Positions 33,701 through 42,400 of a stretch of DNA of 64,000 nt are shown here, piece after piece (within the stretch, counting starts at the first letter, position 1; every line of letters begins with the position of its first letter). The DNA is from Cladorrhinum sp. PSN259 (Eukaryota; Ascomycota; Sordariomycetes; Sordariales; Podosporaceae). Location of the stretch: positions 248,001 through 312,000 of the forward strand of contig MU867098.1 of the NCBI GenBank assembly GCA_033725935.1, given 5' to 3'. A model generated the notes under the pieces. That model made no database searches, was not told where the DNA came from, and saw only the letters and a program-made list of their open reading frames with translations. Made by a program: the position numbers and the translations under genes.

Positions 33701-34945
33701 GCGGACAAAATGAAGCTGTACATCATTGCCTTCAACCCGGGGGAGATGGTTAGGGAGGTGGTCCGAGCGGTGTCGTACAGCAACAAGGAGAAGACGTCGA
33801 AGAAGAACGTCAAGATCATCCAAGACATCAATCTTCCTCCCATGTTGATCTACGGAGACCCCATTCGGTTGCATCAGGTTCTTGGTAACTTGATCGGGAA
33901 CAGCCTCAAGTTTACAGAGGACGGTTCCATCACTATTGGTGCTCGAATCGACGAGGAAACTGACGATAATGCTACTTTGACTTTCTGGGTAAAGGATACC
34001 GGTATTGGAATTTCGGCCCAGCAGCTGGAGAATTTGTTCCAGCCGTTCAGTCAAGCTGATGCTAGTACGGCCAGGAAGTATGGCGGCAGCGGTCTCGGTC
34101 TAAGCATTTGCAAGTCTCTAATCGAGACGATGATGCAGGGAACCATCTGTCTGGAAAGTGAGGAAAATGTCGGTACCACTGCCCGATTTACGGTTACATT
34201 ACAGAAACCAAGGCCGGAGGTGGTCGCTGGAGATGAACAGAACCTTGCGAGACCACCAGCGGGAGCCGTCAATAATGGAGTTCCTATAGCAGCGGGAGCA
34301 GGAAGACCAAGCCTTCCAGCACCTGATCCGGTTCCCCCACCGACTTCAACTCAACTTCAAACACTTGACGGCCCCTCCGATCAATCACACCCACCACTCC
34401 TTGAATCCACTTCCCTCGCCCCATCTTTGACGCCAGATCTAAGCCAAATACCCAAGGAATCTCTGCGGATTGCCATTGCGGAGGACAATGCCATCAACGC
34501 CAAAATAGCGATGCAGTACATGCAGCGACTGGGATACCCAAACGTGGACACGTACGATAATGGATTAAAGGCAGTTGAAGGATTAAGACAAAAAGCAGAG
34601 GAGAATAATCCGTACCATATCATTTTGATGGACGTCCAGATGCCCGTATTGGATGGGTATGAGGCTACCAAGATGTTGAGGAACGATCCTTTGGAGAGCG
34701 TCAGAAGCGTCTTGGTGATTGCCATGACGGCGAGTGCAATCCAGGGAGACAGGGAAAAGTGCCTGGCGGCTGGGATGAATGATTACTTGGCTAAGCCCGT
34801 GAGGAGCGAGGTTTTGAAGAGGAAGCTGGAGATGTATGTTGCTCCAGGTGGGAATGGGGCGCCGCCACCACCAGGGAGTGGGAGAGCAGCGCCAGGAGGA
34901 GGGAATCGGGCAGCAGGAGGCGGAGTCGAGGGTGTGAAAGCGTGA
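27752..34945 (+). CDS. hybrid histidine kinase, group X type (pseudokinase-AAA-GAF-HK-REC)
   Basis: One exon, 2397 residues. The order of domains is that of fungal group X kinases (Candida CHK1, fission yeast Mak1-3), which act in peroxide stress, wall integrity and virulence signalling. A protein-kinase-like domain lies at about 150-410, with HGEIRGDAFHYN where HRD is expected (near 253) and no DFG, so it looks catalytically dead. A P-loop GAGGLGKS near 582 with a Walker-B-like FICFCLDDLH near 750 marks an AAA-type ATPase. Helical, TPR-like repeats follow to about 1650, then a GAF domain at about 1715-1870. The H-box VSHELRTP has His1930; GGSGLGLS is near 2111. The receiver has Asp2294 (ILMDVQMP) and LAKP. 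The Gly/Pro-rich tail is low complexity. An in-frame GTG six codons upstream was not used. Confidence 0.95.
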   Translation: MDTAARLLDDQQLESPARIFERLNQVAGYSWDDSRPPFHSTYDNWHIFGTRFVSPYSTTGPSQTTPAALYSSSNPSPSANFVPTNRSSASEHRPSTAKQQNETNGDYQPSSPVPVPVVSSDTALVEQQVVARVSYHVLREERAYHISKHIVASIDTNAERIAKPLDLIRLAPMQGDRGTILVTIYEYPGPNYLFDVMDFGPAFYFARSHNDRWEVDRNEKRGLGPPISLQDFLDFAIGAAQCLETIHHGQGIVHGEIRGDAFHYNLEANQVRLVSLGSGLRSFEHGLTSTGWSALSRERGAKYKLQYISPEQTGRMPAEPDTRTDIYSLGILFWTLLTQQPVFQGDSPLDVVQCVLSRRIPSVSAIRMDIPDVIGRIIQKCTSKNVSERYFSASGLRHDLALVHKMLGDGNLAALKDMAIGSKDISSSFRLPTAMIGREAEREKLLKIIDKVAKKHSMSVNRASSRLTDTSSVSTEIDGGEASSDGGSSGEGTSRPDGPLSQKGQRAGSVGHMAFGSAARRPWDRQSLSISLNDQYQDGTGTGSEPSRNHSATDSSGASLTRLSNPSKYRRNGHCEIVIIEGAGGLGKSCLVSSVLSDARRRGYCATAKFDTARRTAYGPLLKLLSSLFRQIWGERNTETPFHQALKQYVRPVWPMLHKILGLPEFLLPPVDHNNSTVGYQTLRQALKRRGSSPELSGTSTPRASTNSTSSAQSTQDFLRAGATTQTNRLMNTFLDVLRLFTHHKFICFCLDDLHYADDESIELITQIVNARLKMVIVITYRPEELATEKVQRILNPPNSDDRTKNGGPSTTHIKLEPLNEEEIVRYVATTLSRPMEDVVPLALVLQSKTAGNPFYMREMLSASYRKRCIYYDYVDTQWVFDLDKLFEQFKGEQDYDVLDTAFITRRLSELPAASRSILAWAALLGQTFSFNLICKLMEVEFDYYEDASDTAEEHQAVSYSQQDIVTGLESAVQAFIIVPSDRDDHFRFAHDRYIQAASALKECNAWKMHYVIAQTLLRHYSDYPALQENTASHICESVELIKKKIPIRAQFRKLLLERAEIATESGARHTAAKYYTNAVALLQPNPWDEEVEDVSYAETLNLYIRAADCYLYMGHQSAANYLLQTVFDHAREALDKAPAYVLQSRIFAQSGDSKQAVDSLRQCLKAMGVDVDDLPTMEKCDEQFERLSVKIKAMDRKTVLNPLGTNDIDPTLASFGAVLAETTSAGWWSERVIFYQLALLMMETHFSRGVYPQSGMAFLHMSMIALSRFNMAHFAASLASTCLDLLDKYRDPFSVARGYMIYANFVGHVHESIGTMASQLEWTSDVAANAGDRISTILSYGLLCQLKFFAGEPCADLESYCQYCCEDIPSWHLDTRGGTVLIAVRQVCRALQGKTRTSNPLEVMSDEQHDAPTYKKWLLSHTNNGGRSLLLYETLELIPLFLYGHYERTIEIGKGVLENADLLWSARNTRLAMLFYGLALSGMVLRRQQDPRTPAGSDSKKKVEETVRQVEGLNKRIKDWQAANDVNYLAWSKLLDAQVSEMLGNHGTAIRQYEEALDHASEHDFIFEEALGNYLMANIFIRNAARRSARSALCDAVNLYRRFGALGIADLIEREHSILLHGPARNSRTTDAGVQTDFAGEASSVQYRGVESEQGDNATQQAQRAAVAQLKGERMTAWRGSTQPEAGAGLPALDMIDLHAILVSSQVISSVLRVDELLKTMCDVILQTCSGSATLASIIVQDEGDEEWCVAASGEPEKGAQAHIPGIPLSGTRLVAENVILYCTRFREVVFLQDLITDERFGNVSEYWLEKNPGSKAVIAIPICHGSKPLLGVLYLEGVPGSFTDRNVTVLQLLVNQIGISYSNALAMKAVEKVSAENISMVELQKRALAKAIEAETKAKNAEAEAIRNVKLAEEATKAKSIFLANVSHELRTPLNGVIGNSELLRDSNLNKEQLEMADSIRVSADLLLTVINDILDFSRMEADKMKLYIIAFNPGEMVREVVRAVSYSNKEKTSKKNVKIIQDINLPPMLIYGDPIRLHQVLGNLIGNSLKFTEDGSITIGARIDEETDDNATLTFWVKDTGIGISAQQLENLFQPFSQADASTARKYGGSGLGLSICKSLIETMMQGTICLESEENVGTTARFTVTLQKPRPEVVAGDEQNLARPPAGAVNNGVPIAAGAGRPSLPAPDPVPPPTSTQLQTLDGPSDQSHPPLLESTSLAPSLTPDLSQIPKESLRIAIAEDNAINAKIAMQYMQRLGYPNVDTYDNGLKAVEGLRQKAEENNPYHIILMDVQMPVLDGYEATKMLRNDPLESVRSVLVIAMTASAIQGDREKCLAAGMNDYLAKPVRSEVLKRKLEMYVAPGGNGAPPPPGSGRAAPGGGNRAAGGGVEGVKA

Positions 34946-36319
34946 CTACATGGGCTGTGGTGGTGGAAGTACTTTTCCTTCAACAATAAGCTTTCGTTCA
35001 TTTCTGCTACTGCATTTGGAGTTGTCGGTATTGTTGGGATTTTCTTGCATGGTGGTACTGGGCGGTTTGGAAATGCCGGCGGCAGCGGCAGTGGCGGATG
35101 ACGAGATAAAGGGTTGGTGGAGAGAGGGACCTTGGGTATATACATGGATGAATTATCAACTGCATTTTTTTGATTGAGGGAATGAGAATGGGAAAGGACC
35201 AATATGCCTAAGCGAAATGGGAGCAACGTGTGGTGGTATAAGAAGAAGGAAGAAGAAGAAAGCGAAGAAAGCGAAGAAAGCGAAGAAGTTCCACACAGTT
35301 TTTTATTATTATTATTCTTTATAGCGAAGCAGGAGCAGGAGCAGCAGCAGGAAGCACCCAATTTTGGGGCAAAGTATGTATATGAAAGAATCATTATTGT
35401 TTTAGATATATACCACACATACTTTTTTCCCTTCTTATTTTGACTTTCAAGCACTGACTGGACTTGGGCAATGTGATCCTTTTGAGAAAGGTTTCCAGGA
35501 ACCCCGAGAGACAAAAGAAAAGGAGTGGGAAAAGAAATAAGAAAGCAGTGTGTTTGAAGAGAACAAGCAAGATCTAAGAGAAAAAGGGGTTCGTGTTTGG
35601 AAGGGGTGAACTAAAAGTTTGTTTTAGTTGGAACTAGAGACAAGGGAGGTAGGTACAGTAGGTATTTCACGTGCATGATGAATAAAAGGAAAAAAGCTTG
35701 TGAGGGAAAATACAAATCAGGGTTTTTTTTTTGGGGGTTGTTTGTTTGGATGGCTGATGAACCTGGCTGGTATCCTTGATCTGTAGAAGCGCCGAGCAGC
35801 TTTGCTACATATTTTTCTACAAGCTCCTGGACTATGTAATTAGAAACACAAAAACCATGACACCCAGGCACTCATCAAACAACGTCTTTCCATCCTGCAA
35901 AACATCTTGTTATGTCAGTCTTGGAAAATGAAAGAAAAAGCAGAATCTGTATTTCAAAAAATAGGAGCTAATGAGCCGATAGTTCTCAGCTAATAAAACA
36001 CTCCCGATCAAAGACAACGACAACTACAAAGAGTGGTAGGTAGGTGGGTTGTTCCCAAAACTTAAAAGAGTCGTTATCATCATTACAAAAACAAACAAGC
36101 AAAAAGCAAAAAACTCCGTTACCCGTCCGCCGGCCCGCCCTATGCAATGTACTTTGGCTTTGCCCCCCCCATTCCCATGGTCCTGTTAATCCCAGACATT
36201 CATAACCCGCTTTCTTTCCCTCCTTGTTTGTTATATGCATTATGAAACCCCACCTGGCCATCTTTTCCCCCAAAAGTGCAAGACGACACAAAAATGCAAA
36301 TGTAAAGCCCGCTCACTTC
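34946..36319. other. convergent spacer, hybrid kinase / RING ligase 3' ends
   Basis: 1.37 kb without a gene. It contains a 9-bp GAAGAAAGC tandem repeat at about 35255-35288, T- and A-runs, and a CACGTG at about 35669. Presumably mostly 3' UTRs. Confidence 0.6.
35255..35288. repeat. 9-bp purine tandem repeat
   Basis: About four units of GAAGAAAGC, flanked by further GAA triplets, in the 3' flank of the large hybrid kinase gene. Confidence 0.8.
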
Positions 36320-38421
36320 TCATCTATGCCCAAGCAAAACAATTTCATTCTCATCTTCTTCCTCCTCTTCTTCTTCCTCATCAACCTCCTCCTCTGATGA
36401 ACTCTCTTCTCCATCTTCGTCCTCTTCTTCTTCTCGATTACCAATGCCCAGACCGCTGAACCAAGTAGGACTCCGCGCCCTATCAGCATTACCACTATCT
36501 GGGTTTCTACCCCAGAACCAATCCAACAGGGTATCCTCTTCCGCTTCCTCGTCCGAGTCAGTTTCCCCCGCCAGTCGAGGCATCCGCACGGCAGGCGGCG
36601 AAGACGACCCTGTTCTCTCAGGAACCGACTCCGGATTAGGTTCCGGACTCCTCAACCTCCTCGGCAACAGCCTTGAGAGCAAGAAATCCCCACCCTGTGC
36701 CGCAGCCCTCATGGCCATCCTCTCGAACGCCACAAAATCCGACTCCTCCCTGTCTTGTATCCTCTGAGCCTCAATAGCATCCGCCTGTTCGCTCAAAATC
36801 AGGGCAAGAGCAGCTTGGTCAAGCATCGGATGGGCAGCCTCCATCGCACTATCCGCTTGTTGCGCTTCTTCGTTACTTCCTCCCGGCATATTGATGAGCC
36901 GCCTCTGAATAGTATTATAACTGTTACACAACGAACACTTCAGTCCGAGCCAATGATACTTAGTCTGGCTCTTGGCGCTGCAGTCGTTGCAAGAAATGAT
37001 TGCTCTTGCGTCACAGTATTCTGCCGGCATGGGCTGAGCCAAAATCGCCAGATCGAAACTGCGAAACTGCGTCTCCATGTTAACACAGCTCTTGCTGCAG
37101 ATGGGACATCTGTAGGAAGACTTCATGTGCTCCTCGAAGCAATGACGGTGGATACTGTGGCCGCATTGCATAAAGACAACAGTTTTCAGCGAGGTGAACA
37201 TGTAGTCGCCACAGATTGGACAGTCGCAGTCAATGGACCTCTCGATGCACTTGTGTTCGTTCGTTATGGACACGCAGGCCATACATTTCTAGTATTTGTC
37301 AGTTAGAGTGACCCCGAATGACAGGGGCAAAAGCTCACCTTGCAATGGAAGAAGTCTTTTCCAAGCCCCTGTCCGACTCTGCACAACCCACAATCCGCGC
37401 AATGGTAGATAGACTTGTTCGGGTCGTTGTTCCAGAGCTTACAGATACCGCAGTAGTAGTTTGCCGCTGTCTCTCCACATTTTACACAAGTGTCCGAGGC
37501 TCTCTGAGCGCATCCGCAGAGCATACATAACATGTGCTTGGTTTGCTGTCGCGGAAGGATGTGGTCTTCGGCGTTATCGTGGCAAATTCTGCAAGTGTAC
37601 CACTTATCACAAGCAGCACATTGCAGCTTGACATTTCGCCGATAGTGCTCGCACCCAAGCTGCCTTTGGTCCTCTGTTTCCTCTTCCACTTGTACTACCC
37701 CAAACCCATCAATGTGTTTCCTGGGTGGCGCATAGGTCGGCTTGCGATCTTCCTCGGACACGGGTAGGCTTATTAGAGCCGAGTCGCTGGCACGAGGATT
37801 CCAAAGTTTCAAGACCTGTAGTGGACCTATTTGTTCTGAAGGCGCTTGATGATCCTGTAGGCTTTTGCCTGTCGGAGATTCGGGCCTGAAGACTGCTCGG
37901 GTGACACCGGATATTTGCTGGGCACGCGTGTACTTTTCCATCAGCAGTTGGTGCATCAGCTGGGCCTTGATGTGCTGTGAGATGTTCATTTCCTGCACAA
38001 CGCGTATCCTGCGACGGAGATCCCCCATGCCATCGTTCTCGGGAAGCGGTGTGCCTCTTGCAGCCGGTACAGGTCTTTCGTCGTCATCTACAACTGCAGC
38101 CTCTGGGACGGACCACAATCTGTCTTGACTGGGCGAATCTGCGGGGATGACGGTGGCGGGCTGTTGAACCGCGGGGGGCGGTAGCGGGGATGACGGTTGG
38201 GCCCGCTCTGGCGCTATGGAGGCTGCATGCGAGGCGGAAAGTTCCCCAATTACTTCGTCTTCAAAGATTACATTCTCGGATGCGGATGTCGGTATGCTGA
38301 CCGACCTCGCTCGATGGTGTTGTGGTGTTGCTGGAGTCTCCTCGGTGGCGAATCCTGATGAAAAGCGGCGGGCTTGTCGGAGCACGGGAGTGATGATGAA
38401 GTCGGAGACAAGAGAGCTCAT
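36320..38421 (-). CDS. CHY-type and RING zinc-finger E3 ubiquitin ligase (RCHY1/Pirh2-like)
   Basis: Two exons, 38421-37339 and 37288-36320, 683 residues. Predicted E3 ubiquitin ligase; the mammalian relative RCHY1 targets p53. The N-terminal 250 residues are disordered. The CHY zinc finger starts at LGCEHYRRNVKLQC (near 255), followed by the CTCHY finger (CGETAANYYCGICKLW), the C3H2C3-type RING CDCPICGDYMF...MQCGHSIHRHCF...CPIC (near 387-435) and a zinc-ribbon (ISCNDCSAKSQ...LKCSLCNSYNT). The tail is very acidic, with long Glu runs. The 50-nt intron (donor GTGAGC, acceptor CTAG) joins FFHCK to KCMACVS within the CTCHY finger. The start is the ATG at 38421; a GTG three codons upstream is in frame. 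A 4-codon uORF overlaps the start. Confidence 0.93.
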
Positions 38422-38432
38422 CGCAGGCACAT
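38418..38432 (-). promoter_or_regulatory. 4-codon uORF overlapping the RING ligase start
   Basis: ATG TGC CTG CGA TGA on the minus strand; its stop codon overlaps the main ATG (38421-38419) as ATGA. This is the geometry used for termination-reinitiation coupling. Alternatively it lowers initiation at this start. Confidence 0.5.
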
Positions 38433-39397
38433 GGACAGAAGCTGGTTGGGTGGTGGTGATGGTGGTGGTCGATATGGGTTCTGATGATCTTTAGTAGGAT
38501 TAAGTTTTAGGTTGGGTATAGTTGTAAGTAGAGGAGGAAGGTCCAGTGTCGGACGCGGTTTTGATCAAGACACGGGAAGTTGTGGTCAGTGATCGCCATG
38601 TCGTCAATGGGCCGACTGCAGCGGCCAGGAGTCCCGTGTCAGGCGGGCTATACGGCCAAGAACAGCACCCCAGAGTGGGTCGTAACCCGCTTTTCCAGGG
38701 CCAGGATAGCGTCTTGGTGCTATCACATGATAGCCGTTACAGGTGTCAACCGTCCATCCATCGAGTCCACTCTTTCCACCTCTATTCCATATTAGGTAGG
38801 ATTGCAGAACCGAGTATTATCATGGCTATATGAGCCCTTTGCAAGACATCGGAGTCTCCGTATAATTTACTATGGTACGATATCAGATTGTCTCAGTGTT
38901 GATGATGGGTCAATGTCCGCTCCGCTCCTCCAAATCCCAAGCTTTTACGCCAAGGGACCCGAGCCAACGGCACACCGTTGTATTTCATACCTAATAATCA
39001 AGAGTTAGGTAATTAGTCGACGACCTCGTCTTGCTAGGTTGTTTGAGCCGATCAACGGTCTCAGCCGGCGATGCGGACTTTGAACGGTTGATTTTCTTGT
39101 CTGATTGAGACGTTGGTGATGTCACTGCATACCCAATGCGCGGAGATGAGCATGCGGAAGGAAGACGCCACAGAGCACGATGATTGGAAAGCCTCGGAAA
39201 GTGAACACATTCCGAGAGCTGTGTAGCAGTGGCTAGAGTTGCTTCAACTACAACCGCCGTGCGTATGAGCATGCAGGGCATCAAAGAAATGGTATGAGAA
39301 GGCTAGGGGCGATCAATTCCCCGAACTATTCGCAGTCAATTGCACACACCGCCTACCTAGCTACCGGTATATAAACCTCCTTCCTCCAGCAATTCAC
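38433..39397. other. spacer between RING ligase and TDP2-like genes
   Basis: About 965 bp with no supportable gene and no striking repeat; it should hold the RING ligase promoter and the 3' flank of the TDP2-like gene. Confidence 0.6.
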
Positions 39398-40486
39398 CTA
39401 ACCATCCAAAGCAAGCCTAAACTCCCCCCAAACACCCAGGTGATCCGTAACCCAAGGCTGTTCCAACTGCCCCTTAAACTCTTCCATCATTTCCTTCTTC
39501 TCATCCTCCCCTTCAACTTCAACATCCATACCAAAAGTCCTGAACCCCTTCAACTCGACTCCTCCACGGAACAAAATCTTATCCATCCTACTGAGGCCAA
39601 ACTGTGCCCTTTGAAATTTAAAAGCCATATGTCCCCACGTCATCCCCTCTTCATCTCCCTCTACACCTCCCATCTCGAGGTAGGCATCCTTTAGATTGTT
39701 TTCCGAATGCAAAGTCCGATCAAACTCTTGAATGGCATTAAAATCCCCCGCTATGATCCCGACATCAGCCTGATGCAGATACCTGGCCGCCGTAGACAGT
39801 TGAGCAGGCCGTTTAGGCATCCTGGCGGCGAGCGACTCCAAGTGTGTTGCGCAAACCCTTAGAGTCCTGGACTTTGGCAAGGCAATATCGACAAACAGCC
39901 CATCCCGCTGCATTTCCGTATTGTCGTAGTGGACTCGAAATACCGCCTTGATCTTTAAGGATTTCGGAACGAGAATGACCGTCCCTTTTTATTTTGTATA
40001 CAGAGTCAGCTTTTTTTGCCTTTTGCTTTTTTTTTTTTTTTTTTAAAAAAAAAGCAGAAGTACAAGTATGTACAAAAACTCACCATAATACCCGGGACTC
40101 TTCCAAAACTCCTTTCCAATGTCAGTAACCCAATATCCCTCCCTAACCCACTCCTGTTCCCCAATAACCTCCAAATCGCACACTTCCATCTCTTCAAACA
40201 TGATTATGCTGCTCGAATCAGTTTTCCTTTCACTGATAAGAGACCAAACGTGGTTCAGCGCCGCCCTCATCCTTGGCTCGGCGAATTCTCTCTGGAAATC
40301 GATATTCCACGATAGGATTGAGAATTCTTTTGGGGGGGAAATATCTGAGCCATCGTCGTCGTGCTGTCCACTTTCGGGGGAGACACGCTCCCAGGTGCCA
40401 TTTTGGAAGCCGAAGTAAGGCTGGTAAGTCTTTTGTGTCTCCAGGTCTGACTCAGACTGGTCGGTTGAGGTTGAGTGTTGATCCAT
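39398..40486 (-). CDS. endonuclease/exonuclease/phosphatase family protein, TDP2-like
   Basis: Two exons, 40486-40084 and 39984-39398, 329 residues. The fold is a metal-dependent phosphoesterase; motifs in order are FSILSWNID (near 75), the metal-binding Glu in IIMFEEM, THLES, GDFNA (near 214), SRMDKILF and the terminal TDHLGVWGEF (near 315). This order matches tyrosyl-DNA phosphodiesterase 2 and its fungal relatives, which remove topoisomerase adducts from 5' DNA ends; a different phosphodiester substrate is possible. The 99-nt intron (donor GTGAGT) contains an unusual T/A hairpin and ends at AAG, since no CAG or TAG lies between the branch-like GCTGAC and exon 2. The frame is maintained across it. 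Confidence 0.8.
40026..40055. repeat. poly(T)-poly(A) hairpin inside an intron
   Basis: A T-run directly followed by an A-run and bounded by GC dinucleotides forms a self-complementary tract. It lies wholly inside the intron of the TDP2-like gene, between the donor and the branch-like sequence. Confidence 0.85.
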
Positions 40487-40836
40487 TTTTGGCAAAGAAA
40501 AGGAAAAAAAAAAAGATGCTGCTGAAAATGTTAAGTAGATGGCCGTAATGTGTTGTTTAGGATCTATTCGTATATGCACAGAGGATGAACTATACACATT
40601 AGGCAACACTGCTGCGTGGTTGGTTGCCTATTGTGCAAGCCCACTGCGAGCTGCACGCTATTAATAAAACTGACGCTGGCAAGGACTTATCGAGCCGGTA
40701 GAGATCATTACACAGGTACATATTCGGCATTCTCACTCACCTTACCTATGCACCAACAACCTGCTTCATAAAAGAATCATAACATTATTACTATCATTAA
40801 TCTGCCATAATCCGTTTTCTCTAATCACATCCCCAA
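40487..40836. other. spacer between TDP2-like and get2 genes
   Basis: 350 bp with nothing recognisable apart from short A-runs; promoter of the TDP2-like gene and 3' flank of get2. Confidence 0.6.
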
Positions 40837-41960
40837 TCAACCCCTCCACCACCCAACAACACCCAACACAAAAACAACAACCAGTATATCTCCCTTAACC
40901 CTCTTAACCACATCCCCATACCTCAAAACCATTTCCACCCTACCCTTCAAAGGCTGGGGCAAAAACCCCATAACCATCCCCAGCACACCTTGTCCCGCCG
41001 AACCTCCACTAACCCCCCGATCCAAAAAGAACCTCCCTGTCAACAAACCCGCCTCAGCAGTAGCAAAAGCCCACAAAAACTTCTTTGCCAACTCTCCATC
41101 CTCCCCCTTCCCCCTCTCCCTCTCCGCCTTCGCACCGGTAAACGGAGTCCAAAAAGCAATGTACAACCCCAAAGCCAAAGCCAAAGCAGTATGCAACAGC
41201 CTAAACACAGTCTGATGCTTCGGTTGCTGTTGCACAGCCTGCTGTTGACCAGGTGCGAGCCCAGGCATCCCTCCCATACCAGGCATGCCACCCATACCAG
41301 GCATGCCGCCCATAGCAGCAAACGGATTCGTCCCTCCAGGAGTCGAAGGACCACCGCCGCCACCAAGCATCTGCATCATCATCTGCATCATTGGGTCTTC
41401 TTGTCCTCCCGGGCCTGCACCAAAACCCGCACCGGGCATGCCAGGTAATCCACCGCCGCCACCGGAAACAGGATCAAACCCCAACATCATCTGCTTCAGC
41501 ATCTGCTCCTCACTCATTCCCTGACCTTGAGGCGTATCCGACGGAATCCGCGGCGTCACATTCGGCTGGTAAAAATGCTCAGCAGGTTGAGCAGAAATAT
41601 CCACCTCGGCCGGATCCTCCTCATGTGGTTGTTTTTGTGGTTGGATACTCATCGCTGGTGGTCGGGGCGGTCCGAAAATCGGTGCTGCTGCTGCTGCCGC
41701 TGTCGGTGCAGCTGTTTTTTCCGGGGTAGGTTCATCATCTAAAAACAAAAATCAAGTTAGAATAAATGATTGCTCTATTGTACGAGTAGAGTAAAGAAAA
41801 AAAATTATTTACCCTTGGGTCGTCCACCTAACCCGGTAATCTTATTCAATCTATCCCCAGCTCCAGCCTTCAGCTTGGCCTCGCGCTTCGCCTTGCGAAT
41901 TCTCGCCTGCTCCTCCGCGCGCGCAGAGGCAGCCGCTTCTTCGGGGGTGAGTTCCGTCAT
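40837..41960 (-). CDS. get2: GET complex subunit 2 (tail-anchored protein insertion)
   Basis: Two exons, 41960-41813 and 41738-40837, 349 residues. ER membrane receptor subunit that, with Get1, receives tail-anchored proteins from the Get3 ATPase. The N-terminal helix has the basic Get3-binding motif ARIRKAKREAKLKAG followed by RLNKITGLGGRPK. The middle is low complexity with repeated GGMPGM units and Met-rich segments. Three hydrophobic segments follow: FRLLHTALALALGLYIAFW, FLWAFATAEAGLLTGRFF and DILVVVFVLGVVGWW. That layout is typical of fungal Get2. The 74-nt intron (donor GTAAAT, acceptor TTTTAG) splits an Asp codon after GRPK. Low sequence conservation in the family limits certainty. Confidence 0.85.
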
Positions 41961-42400
41961 TGGTGTGATGATTGATTGATTGAATGCTTTGATAAAAAAA
42001 TCGATGTCGTTTTGTTGTGTAAATATCGTATTTGATGAACGACCTTCAAAAGTGACGTCGTGGTTTGCTTTGCGCCGGGAAGCAAACGTGTGATGTGGAG
42101 GTTGATGAGTGGTCGCAAGTGGCCAGGTCAACCTGGCTGCGTCCACCCGCTACAAAACCAAAATCCTTATCTTATCGTAGCTTGTCACTTGCACTCAACA
42201 CGTCCCTCCTGGAATCGGAGAGAAACAAAGGGGTTTGAAGCCACAGAGATCATCTAAATCAATCCAAACAGCTACGAAACTCGCACTTTTCTTCAAATGG
42301 TTTATCAAAAACGCTGCTGTATTATAAAGACTAACTGAACCGCCGCCAAACAACACAGACCTCAAGTTTTGATGCCCTTTCTCTATTCATTCAACATGGT
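41961..42400. other. spacer between get2 and sec31
   Basis: 440 bp. A CRE-like TGACGTCG lies at about 42053, roughly 95 bp upstream of the get2 ATG. Otherwise nothing; promoter of get2 and 3' flank of sec31. Confidence 0.6.
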
